10,826 nt of DNA, from positions 1 through 10,826 of the forward strand of contig JBFLYA010000129.1 of the NCBI GenBank assembly GCA_040757115.1. The letters are read 5' to 3'. Positions within the stretch are counted from its first letter, which is position 1. Each line of letters opens with the position of its first letter. Below are positions 1 through 6,606 of the stretch, in pieces. The notes under the pieces were generated by a model. The model had not been told where the DNA came from. It saw nothing but the letters and a program-made list of their open reading frames with translations, and searched no databases. Source of the stretch: a bacterium (lineage in GTDB: Bacteria > UBA9089 > CG2-30-40-21 > SBAY01). Both the position numbers and the translations under genes were made by a program.

Positions 1-125
1 TTCCACAATCAATTTCTACCTATTTCTATAAATTTCAATCTATTTCTATTATCTTATCTCCATATCACTCTTATCTCCTTATCCCCTTTCTTACACTTTT
101 GATATATAGCCTGAACGGTTACAAA
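1..125. repeat. AT-rich imperfect tandem repeat ending in a GTAAC-type element end
   Basis: Positions 10-60 repeat variants of ATTTCTA and ATTTCAATC in a degenerate pattern, followed by a pyrimidine-rich stretch. The segment closes with CCTGAACGGTTAC (110-122). The reverse complement of that sequence, GTAACCGTTCAGG, resembles the outer ends of the inverted-repeat elements further along. The same 15 bases, CTGAACGGTTACAAA, recur at 10500-10514. The segment may be the right end of an element whose left part lies outside the window. No coding frame is convincing here. Confidence 0.4.
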
Positions 126-244
126 TATTAAATATCAAAATGCAAAATTACAAATCAAATTTCAAAGAGGAAGTAACAGGGTTTTTCAAAGAGTTGGAGG
201 AATTTGGTAATATCTTTGCTTCAAGTATTTTAACGCTGAAATGT

Positions 245-337
245 AGTAGATAGTTGATAGTTTATAGTTGATAGTAGATAGTTGATAGTTGAAGGACTAT
301 AAACCATAAACTATAAACCATAAACTATAAACTATAA
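245..337. repeat. Head-to-head heptanucleotide arrays (large imperfect hairpin)
   Basis: Seven consecutive 7-base units of the AGTTGAT type (245-293) are followed, after GG, by six units of the ACTATAA/ACCATAA type (296-337). The second array is nearly the reverse complement of the first (AGTTTAT versus AGTTGAT, about one mismatch per unit), so the pair could fold into one long imperfect hairpin or cruciform. It lies about 130 bp upstream of the sensor gene at 466. The rest of 1-465 shows no gene I would defend. It also contains AAAATGCAAAA near 137-147 and its inverse TTTTGCATTTT near 343-353, which bracket the array. Confidence 0.75.
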
Positions 338-418
338 ACGAGTTTTGCATTTTGCTCTTTGGAGGAAATTGATAAAAATAGAGGTTTTAAATACCCGCTT
401 AAAAACTACAGTTTCTTA

Positions 419-445
419 GTTTTGCAGAACTCTAAATTGCAAAAC
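419..445 (+). promoter_or_regulatory. Inverted repeat just before the ribosome binding site of the sensor gene
   Basis: GTTTTGCA (419-426) and TGCAAAAC (438-445) are a perfect 8-bp inverted repeat with an 11-base loop. It ends 5 bases before the GGAGG ribosome binding site at 451-455. It could be an operator or a leader hairpin. There is no T-run after it, so it is unlikely to be an intrinsic terminator. I found no convincing -35/-10 pair upstream. Its function is inference only. Confidence 0.35.
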
Positions 446-465
446 ACAAAGGAGGATTAAAAATC

Positions 466-3400
466 ATGAAAAGAAGGATTAAACCAAAACCACTTGAGAT
501 GGAAAAAATTCTTAAAATGTCTGATATAGTCATGGTGCTTTTCCTTCTCATTATTATATTTATCAGTTATTTAGCCTATCAAGAAGGAATAGGTTATATG
601 TTTATCCTTTGGGCACCATTATCCGCCTATATTGCTGTCTTTTATCTGTATTTACTTAATATCCTGAAACAACAAAACCAACACTTATCCAGACAAAATA
701 AAGCCCTGGTTTTAGCCAATCAAAAGAAATCCGAATTTGTTTATAATTGCGCCTATCAACTTAGAACTCCATTGACAACGATAAAAGGTGCCATTGACCT
801 TTTATTAGATAAGGCTTTGGGTGAAATAAGCCCTGGACAGGAAAGATTCTTATTTAACATTGATAAATCATTATTGCAACTTAACGGGTTAGTCTGTAAT
901 CTCTTAGACCATTCGATGATGACCTCCGGGAGGCAAGACTTAGATATAAAGTTGACTAATATCCAGAGTTTAATAGATGATGTGCTGAGATTTTTTAAAC
1001 CATCTGCTATGGAAAAAAATATCACCTTAGAATCTATTATTCCCAAAGATATTTCAGATGTTCCTGCTGATTCAGAAAGAATCAGGCAAGTATTAGTCAA
1101 TCTAATAGATAATGCGATTAGATTTACGCAAGAATCAGGGAAGGTAAGTATTCAAGCCAAAGAATGGAGTGATTGTATTCAGGTGGGCGTGATAAATACA
1201 GGTAAGGGATTGCAGGAAGAAGATTATGAGCGAATATTTGATGAATTTTTTAAAAAAGCCCCTCTTTATGGTGGGCAAGGATTAGGATTAGCTATCGCTA
1301 AGGGAATTATCGAAGCACATGGCGGGGAAATCTGGGCAGAAGGAGCCCCAGACAAAGGTAGCGGGTTCTATTTTATACTGCCAAAAGAAACAAAAGCATT
1401 AGACTTGATTAAAGAACGAAGAGAAATCTCCAGGTTTTTAAACCCAACTTTAACCCTCATAGATTATGTTGACCAGAAAACGCTTCAAAAAATTCTGGAT
1501 AATTTTACTGAGGCGATTGGTCTGTCAATCTCAATATTAAATAATGAGGGAAACTATATAATTAAACCTGTTGGATTAAATAGATTTTGCAGTTTAATTC
1601 AAGGTTGTGCTAAGGGTAAAACAAAATGCAAACAATTCAGCGTAAAGGTTAGAAACGATAGTTTGCGAGATAATAGACCCAAGGCATACTATTGTTTTGC
1701 AGGACTGGCACATTTTGCCGCACCCATCATTGTTGAAAATATACCTATGGGTTCTATAGAAATAGAGGGAACACAAATATTTACCCATATTAACCCAAAA
1801 AAAATTGAAAATATCGCACAAGAACTTGGGCTTGACCCGGATATCTTAATAGAAGCGGCTTCAGATATTAAAAAGTTCCCAGAAAATAGAATTTATGCCG
1901 CTGGAGAATTACTCCATTCAATAGCAAAAATCATCTCGTCATTATGTGCTCAAGAACATGAACTAACACATAAAATTGCAGAATTATCCACTCTAAGTCA
2001 TATTGGTAAGGCAATTACTTCAAACCTTGACTTAGATAAACTATTAGACTTAATACTTTATACCACGATTACTGTTCTTGAAGGAGATTCGGGTTCCATT
2101 ATGCTTATAGATAAGGAGAAAGAGGAATTATATGTTAAATCTGGCTACGGAATAACAAAAGAGGTAATTAAAGGAAGAAGGATTAAAATCGGTAAGGATA
2201 TTGCGGGCTATGTGGCTAAAGAAAATAAACCATTGCTTATAAATCGTGGTATAGATGATTCTCATTTTGTTAGCATTCTACATAGAGAAGGGCTAAAATC
2301 TGTGATGTCAATACCGTTAGTTATTAAAAATGAACTGGAAGGTGTATTTAATATTGACCGCACCAAAGGGAGAGATTTTACAGAGGATGATTTGAATATG
2401 TTTTGGGCATTAGCCGTTCAGGCAAGTATTGTTATAGAGGATGCATTCTTATATCAAGAACTTGAACATAAAACCTCTGAATTAACGGCATTTTCTAAAG
2501 TTGGCAAGGGTATCTTATCTACTCTAAGCATTGAGCGGGTTTTAAAATTAATACTTGACGCCGTCGCCGAGGTAATGAATACAAAACAATGTGTCATTAG
2601 AATCATAGATAAAAAAGAAGGTAAATTAATCTTACAAAACTCAATAGGTTTGAATCAAAAAGAATTAGCCGTAGAAGAAAGGTTTGCCATACAATCCGCA
2701 GAACAGAAAAAACCTATTATTTGTGCGGATGTAAAGAAGGAATATCCAGAAGAAAAAATCGAAATCTTCTCATTATTAACTGTTCCTTTGATAATCCGGG
2801 AAAGGGTACTGGGGACTAATAGCGTTCTTTCAACAAAACCACATCAATATACCCAACATGAAATAGATTTACTTTCTACATTTGCCGACCAATCCTCCAT
2901 TGCCATTGAAAATGCAGGATTATTTGAGGCGGTTAGAAAGGGACTTTTAGAGACGGCTTCAGACATAGGTCAAACGATAGACCTCAAAGATGCCTATATA
3001 AGTGGTCATTCTGAGGAAAAGGCAAGATATGCCTATGAGATTGCCCGAGCATTAAATATGAGTGAGTCAGCCGCAGAAAATATAAAAATGGCAACACTCC
3101 TGCATGATGTCGGTAAGATTGGTATTCCAGAAGAGATTTTGCTTAAACCAGGTAAATTAAGTGATGAGGAATTTGAAGCGGTTAAAAAACATCCTCTTAT
3201 CTCAACCGAAATTTTAAAATCAATCGTATTTCCAAAAGAGATAATATGTGCTATTCGTCATCACCACGAAAGGTTTGATGGGAAAGGTTATCCAGATGGT
3301 CTGAGTAAAGATGAAATAGCTAAAGAGGCACTCATTATTGAGGCGGTAGATGCTTATGGTGCGATGACAAAAGATAGGCCTTATCGAAAAGCACTATCTA

Positions 3401-3513
3401 AAGAAGAGGCGGCTAAAGAACTAAAGAATGGTGCCGGAACTCAGTTTGACCCGGAGGTAGTAGATGCCTTTATAAAGATATTAAAAACGGAAAAATCCTC
3501 AAAAGGAGCGTAA
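466..3513 (+). CDS. Membrane sensor: degenerate histidine kinase + PocR + two GAF + HD-GYP phosphodiesterase
   Basis: This 1015-residue protein begins at an ATG 10 bases after GGAGG. Two membrane segments (about residues 20-38 and 44-67) anchor it. A histidine-kinase-like module (about 88-308) follows, with an N box (N212, N216), an F box (FDEFF, 258-262) and an intact G2 box (GGQGLGLAIAKG, 269-280). The H box reads AYQLRTPL, with Tyr97 where the phospho-accepting His belongs. The G1 box has Asn244 instead of the usual Asp. Residues about 330-490 resemble a PocR sensory domain (Cys375, 381, 388 and 410; YYCFAGLAHFAAPI). Two GAF-like domains (about 505-665 and 670-825) lead to a C-terminal HD-GYP domain with H848, HDVGK (880-884), HHERFDGKGYP (933-943) and D962. 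HD-GYP proteins hydrolyse cyclic di-GMP. The kinase part probably acts as an ATP- or signal-binding regulatory module. It is first in a cluster with thiC. Confidence 0.9.
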   Translation: MKRRIKPKPLEMEKILKMSDIVMVLFLLIIIFISYLAYQEGIGYMFILWAPLSAYIAVFYLYLLNILKQQNQHLSRQNKALVLANQKKSEFVYNCAYQLRTPLTTIKGAIDLLLDKALGEISPGQERFLFNIDKSLLQLNGLVCNLLDHSMMTSGRQDLDIKLTNIQSLIDDVLRFFKPSAMEKNITLESIIPKDISDVPADSERIRQVLVNLIDNAIRFTQESGKVSIQAKEWSDCIQVGVINTGKGLQEEDYERIFDEFFKKAPLYGGQGLGLAIAKGIIEAHGGEIWAEGAPDKGSGFYFILPKETKALDLIKERREISRFLNPTLTLIDYVDQKTLQKILDNFTEAIGLSISILNNEGNYIIKPVGLNRFCSLIQGCAKGKTKCKQFSVKVRNDSLRDNRPKAYYCFAGLAHFAAPIIVENIPMGSIEIEGTQIFTHINPKKIENIAQELGLDPDILIEAASDIKKFPENRIYAAGELLHSIAKIISSLCAQEHELTHKIAELSTLSHIGKAITSNLDLDKLLDLILYTTITVLEGDSGSIMLIDKEKEELYVKSGYGITKEVIKGRRIKIGKDIAGYVAKENKPLLINRGIDDSHFVSILHREGLKSVMSIPLVIKNELEGVFNIDRTKGRDFTEDDLNMFWALAVQASIVIEDAFLYQELEHKTSELTAFSKVGKGILSTLSIERVLKLILDAVAEVMNTKQCVIRIIDKKEGKLILQNSIGLNQKELAVEERFAIQSAEQKKPIICADVKKEYPEEKIEIFSLLTVPLIIRERVLGTNSVLSTKPHQYTQHEIDLLSTFADQSSIAIENAGLFEAVRKGLLETASDIGQTIDLKDAYISGHSEEKARYAYEIARALNMSESAAENIKMATLLHDVGKIGIPEEILLKPGKLSDEEFEAVKKHPLISTEILKSIVFPKEIICAIRHHHERFDGKGYPDGLSKDEIAKEALIIEAVDAYGAMTKDRPYRKALSKEEAAKELKNGAGTQFDPEVVDAFIKILKTEKSSKGA

Positions 3514-3518
3514 ATAAA

Positions 3519-4802
3519 GTGACTCTGAAGGCAAAAGCTAATGACGGGGAAATATCTGACGAGATACAACAAATAGCCAAAAGTGAAAATGTCACATTAG
3601 AATTTATTCAACAGGGGCTATGTGAAGGAACTATCGTTATTCCTCATAATCCTAATCATAAAAAACTATCCAGACAATGCGGTATTGGAAAGGGACTTCG
3701 GACGAAAGTCAATGCCAATATTGGAACATCACCGAGTATCACTAATCTTCAAGAAGAACTAAAAAAAACTGAAGTGGCAATCGAGGCGGGTGCGGATACG
3801 ATAATGGATTTATCTATTGGTGGAGATATAAGAAAGATAAGACTTGAAATACTTAAGGATTTAGAAGTGCCTCTTGGAACCGTGCCAATTTATCAAGCCG
3901 CTATCGAAGCCGTTGATAATAAAGGGTCAATCCTTGAAATGACCCCAGAATCAATCTTAAAGGTGATTGAAGAGCAGGCAAAAGATGGTGTTGACTTTAT
4001 GACTATTCATGCAGGTGTAACTAAACACACGATTGAAAGGTTAAAAAATCAAGAAAGAATTATGGATGTCGTTAGTCGAGGTGGGGCATTTTTAATCGAG
4101 TGGATGATTTTTCATAACCAGGAAAATCCACTTTATCAATATTTTGATGCTATCCTGAATATTGCTTTTGAATATGATATTGTTTTAAGTCTTGGTGATG
4201 GGCTACGGCCTGGTTGCTTAAAAGATGCCACTGATAGACCACAAATACAAGAATTAATCACCTTAGGTGAATTAACTAAGCGAGCCTTTGAAAAAAATGT
4301 TCAGGTAATGATTGAGGGACCAGGTCATATACCGATAAATCAAATTTCAGCAAATGTTTTATTAGAAAAAAGGCTATGTTACGAGGCACCATTTTATGTT
4401 TTGGGACCCCTTGTTACTGATATAGCCCCGGGTTATGACCATATTACCGGGGCAATAGGTGGAGCAATTGCGGCCGCTTCTGGTGCTGATTTCCTGTGTT
4501 ATGTTACCCCGGCAGAACATCTTAGACTCCCAACGATTGAGGATGTTAAGGAAGGAGTTATCACCTCAAGAATAGCCGCTCATGCCGGCGATGTCGCTAA
4601 AGGTATTCCTCATGCATTGGATAGGGATACACAAATGGCTAAGGCACGAAAAAAATTAGATTGGGAAACTCAAATTAAACTGGCAATTAACCCTGAAAGG
4701 GCAAGTAAATACCAACAACAATCTCCACCACTATCCGAAGGCTGCACGATGTGTGGGAAATATTGTGCGATGAAAGAGGTAGAAAAGTTTTTCAGGAGGT
4801 AA
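3519..4802 (+). CDS. thiC: Phosphomethylpyrimidine synthase ThiC
   Basis: ThiC is a radical-SAM enzyme that converts 5-aminoimidazole ribotide to HMP phosphate, the pyrimidine half of thiamine, in the cytoplasm. The 427-residue product matches the shorter ThiC form without the N-terminal extension of proteobacterial enzymes. Recognisable segments include CGIGKGLRTKVNANIGTS near the N-terminus, VDFMTIHAGVT, LSLGDGLRPG, MIEGPGHIP, LGPLVTDIAPGYDHITGAIG and ITSRIAAHAGD. The C-terminal cluster motif is CTMCGKYC (C409, C412, C416), spacing CX2CX3C, one residue tighter than the E. coli-type CX2CX4C. I believe this spacing occurs in short ThiC proteins, but an alignment is needed to confirm it. The start is GTG, 10 bases after AAGGAG and 5 bases after the sensor stop codon, so the genes are probably cotranscribed. 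No TPP riboswitch is visible upstream. No other thiamine gene is present. Confidence 0.95.
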   Translation: MTLKAKANDGEISDEIQQIAKSENVTLEFIQQGLCEGTIVIPHNPNHKKLSRQCGIGKGLRTKVNANIGTSPSITNLQEELKKTEVAIEAGADTIMDLSIGGDIRKIRLEILKDLEVPLGTVPIYQAAIEAVDNKGSILEMTPESILKVIEEQAKDGVDFMTIHAGVTKHTIERLKNQERIMDVVSRGGAFLIEWMIFHNQENPLYQYFDAILNIAFEYDIVLSLGDGLRPGCLKDATDRPQIQELITLGELTKRAFEKNVQVMIEGPGHIPINQISANVLLEKRLCYEAPFYVLGPLVTDIAPGYDHITGAIGGAIAAASGADFLCYVTPAEHLRLPTIEDVKEGVITSRIAAHAGDVAKGIPHALDRDTQMAKARKKLDWETQIKLAINPERASKYQQQSPPLSEGCTMCGKYCAMKEVEKFFRR

Positions 4803-4807
4803 AAAAA

Positions 4808-5596
4808 GTGGAGAAATACAAAATACAAAATACTAAATCTAAAATTAACCTATTAGTGTTTCTTATTATTTTAATAATAAATCCTGCATTAATCCTGGCA
4901 GAAGAATATTATGGTCCTAAAAAGAAAATTATTGTTGAGGATTTCTATGTTAATCTGAAGAATGTCCCTCCTCAAAGTGCTAAAATCTTTACTTCAAAAT
5001 TTAGATTAGCATTACTTAACACAAATAGGTTTGTGGTTAAAAAGGCAAAAACTGAAGAATTTACTCAAATGACCGTTCGTGGGAAAATCTTAAAATGTCA
5101 GGAAGAAAAATTAACTAAATGGTATGAGAAAACCTTACCAGCTCGATTCAGAGGACCAAAGATTACCAGGGCATACATTGTAGTAGCAATAGACCTATGT
5201 GACCCCAATAGAGATCTGGTAATTAAATCCTTTCGGATTAAAGGAGATGCAAAAGTAAGCGAGGGAAAATTAGGGGAAAAACCCACTGTGGATGTAGAAC
5301 ATTCGGCACTTGTTATGTCCATTAATAAGGTGCTAACAAAAGTAATTGGTGTGATAATTGCAGAAATGGAAAAATACAAATGGGAAGCAAAAATAACCAG
5401 TGTAAATGGGAATAAGCTCTACATTGACAGTGGATTAGAGGCAGACATAAAGGCAGGAACGGTCTTTAAAATATATGATGGGGAAACATTCATCGGTGAA
5501 ACGAAAATAATTGAAGTAAATAAAGATTTCTCAATTGGTCTTATGACAAAAAATGATGGAATTAAACCAAATATGAGCGTGAGGATGATGGAGTAA
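4808..5596 (+). CDS. Exported protein with CsgG/FlgT-like features, function unknown
   Basis: I place the start at GTG 4808, 7 bases after AGGAGGT (4794-4800), which overlaps the thiC stop codon. An in-frame ATG at 4751 lies inside thiC and would prepend 19 residues to the signal peptide, so I reject it. The 262-residue product has a basic n-region, a hydrophobic core (about 15-30) and a likely cleavage after ILA-31. Residues 36-185 show alternating strands and helices that recall CsgG or FlgT periplasmic domains (KIIVEDFYVN, then NTNRFVVKKA). Residues about 188-262 look like a small beta-barrel similar to the FlgT C-terminal domain (ITSVNGNKLYIDSGLEADIKAG ordering, short of certainty). It probably acts in the periplasm or at the outer membrane. 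No curli or flagellar genes are nearby, so a role in either is unsupported. The n-region codons derive from an AAATAC-type dispersed repeat. Confidence 0.7.
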   Translation: MEKYKIQNTKSKINLLVFLIILIINPALILAEEYYGPKKKIIVEDFYVNLKNVPPQSAKIFTSKFRLALLNTNRFVVKKAKTEEFTQMTVRGKILKCQEEKLTKWYEKTLPARFRGPKITRAYIVVAIDLCDPNRDLVIKSFRIKGDAKVSEGKLGEKPTVDVEHSALVMSINKVLTKVIGVIIAEMEKYKWEAKITSVNGNKLYIDSGLEADIKAGTVFKIYDGETFIGETKIIEVNKDFSIGLMTKNDGIKPNMSVRMME

Positions 5597-5610
5597 ACCA
5601 ATTATTTAAA

Positions 5611-5918
5611 ATTTCTACGTAACTATTCACCGCAGAGACGCGGAGACACAGAGAAAAAATTAAAATCTATTGGTTATACGCTTAATTCCATCTCTTAGAA
5701 CAGAAACATTAAAATTGATCAATAAACTTATCCTTTTATTCATCATTTTTAGATAGGTTAAAAGTTGAGCTTCGTGAATCGGAAGTAGTTGCTCGACTGC
5801 TTTTAATTCTACGATAACTTTTTCTTCAACTAAAAGATCTATCCGGTATCCACAATCTAATTTAAATCCTTTTTTCTCTGTTCCTCTGCGTCTCTGCGGT
5901 GAATAGTTACATTTCTAC
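5611..5918. mobile_element. Deleted (MITE-like) GxxExxY element with 8-bp target duplication
   Basis: The element proper is 5619-5910 (292 bp). Its ends are inverted repeats of 41 bp, 5619-5659 and 5870-5910, with three mismatches by my count; both outer tips read GTAACTATTCACCGCAGAGA inward. The element is flanked by the perfect direct repeat ATTTCTAC at 5611-5618 and 5911-5918, which is direct evidence of transposition. The interior is about 96% identical by hand count to the left half of the element at 8601-9059 (eight mismatches in about 213 bases) but lacks 167 bp. It lies between two gene clusters. Its right end is 20 bp from the first codon of the ygjP-like gene. Confidence 0.88.
5660..5875 (-). 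pseudogene. C-terminal half of a GxxExxY protein gene
   Basis: Read on the - strand, this matches residues 56-125 of the intact GxxExxY protein encoded at 8642-9019, with few changes, for example Gly104 to Ser and Ala122 to Thr. The presumed catalytic core is kept (D67 and the E77-x-K79 pair in intact numbering). Residues 1-55, including the GxxExxY motif itself, are gone. The frame stays open upstream through the right terminal repeat to a stop just outside the element, but I see no ATG, GTG or TTG start before the Met-Met pair at residues 98-99. I therefore treat it as non-functional. The junction is at a run of six T, consistent with deletion between short T tracts. Confidence 0.8.
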
Positions 5919-5930
5919 TATTATTGAGCA

Positions 5931-6602
5931 ATGATGAATGACATCAAAATAGACAAAATAATTCGTTCTAAAAGAAGAACAATAGGTATTGAGATTACCT
6001 CGGATGCAAGCTTAATTGTGCGCGTGCCTCTGCGGACTTCTTTAGAACATATTAAAAAAATAGTTGATAAAAAGCGGTTTTGGATTCAAAAAAAACAGAA
6101 AACGGCTAAAGAGAAAAAAAGCATACCCAGAAAATTTGTCGAGGGAGAAAAATTCCTCTATCTGGGTAATACCTATCGCCTCTATATCTTTAATAATCCT
6201 TCCCCACCACTTTTATTTAACCAGAAATTTTTGCTTTCAAGAGATTATCTTCCTTATGCCCAGGACATATTTGTTGCCTGGTATAAAAACCAGGCATACT
6301 ATAAGATTAAGGAGAGATTAGACTGGTATTCTACTTTATCAGGATTGAAATATAATGGATTCAAGATAACGAATGCCAGAAAGCGGTGGGGTTCTTGCAA
6401 TGGGAAAGACAGGTTATGTTTTAGCTGGCGGCTCATTATGACACCGTTAAGTGTTATAGATTATGTCGTTGTTCATGAATTAACACATATCGTCGAAAAA
6501 AATCACTCAAAGAGATTCTGGCACAAATTAAAGATAATCCTCCCTAATTATGAAGAAAGTAAAAAGTGGTTGAAAGAGAATGAGTATTTGTTAGGGATAT
6601 AA
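5931..6602 (+). CDS. YgjP-type (M48-like, DUF45) zinc metallohydrolase
   Basis: This 223-residue protein has the family's hallmark C-terminus: RKRWGSC (150-156), then a VVHELTHIVEKNHSKRFW segment with HELTH (182-186) as the HExxH zinc site and His192 as a likely third ligand, then a P-x-Y and KKWLKE tail. The N-terminal half carries the usual basic, strand-rich region (IIRSKRRTIGIEI, LIVRVPL). Family members are predicted zinc metallopeptidases of poorly defined substrate. The start is ATG 5931 or ATG 5934. Only a weak GAG precedes it, because the transposable element ends 20 bp upstream and has probably displaced the original leader. Its stop is 4 bases before recQ, so the two are likely cotranscribed. 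I do not assign a pathway. Confidence 0.88.
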   Translation: MMNDIKIDKIIRSKRRTIGIEITSDASLIVRVPLRTSLEHIKKIVDKKRFWIQKKQKTAKEKKSIPRKFVEGEKFLYLGNTYRLYIFNNPSPPLLFNQKFLLSRDYLPYAQDIFVAWYKNQAYYKIKERLDWYSTLSGLKYNGFKITNARKRWGSCNGKDRLCFSWRLIMTPLSVIDYVVVHELTHIVEKNHSKRFWHKLKIILPNYEESKKWLKENEYLLGI

Positions 6603-6606
6603 TGAT

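Noticed and set aside
140-253. 37-codon + strand frame (MQNYKSNFKEEV...)
   Set aside because: It has no ribosome binding site, its start is in the A-rich ATGCAAAATTA-type repeat, and its stop is in the heptamer array. Probably chance.
1-465. TPP riboswitch ahead of the thiC-containing cluster
   Set aside because: I could not find the conserved TPP-aptamer segments. The visible structures are repeats and a short inverted repeat.
756-1100. - strand frames opposite the sensor gene (also 1594-1821)
   Set aside because: They lie opposite well-supported coding sequence and have no protein-like features.
4751-4807. ATG start for the exported protein inside the end of thiC
   Set aside because: It would add 19 residues before the signal peptide and has no ribosome binding site. 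GTG 4808 has AGGAGGT at ideal spacing.
5098-5601. - strand frames opposite the exported protein gene
   Set aside because: They are shadows of a gene with a good start and signal peptide; nothing family-like is encoded.
5597-5618. Intrinsic terminator after the exported protein gene
   Set aside because: There is no GC stem followed by a T-run before the element begins.
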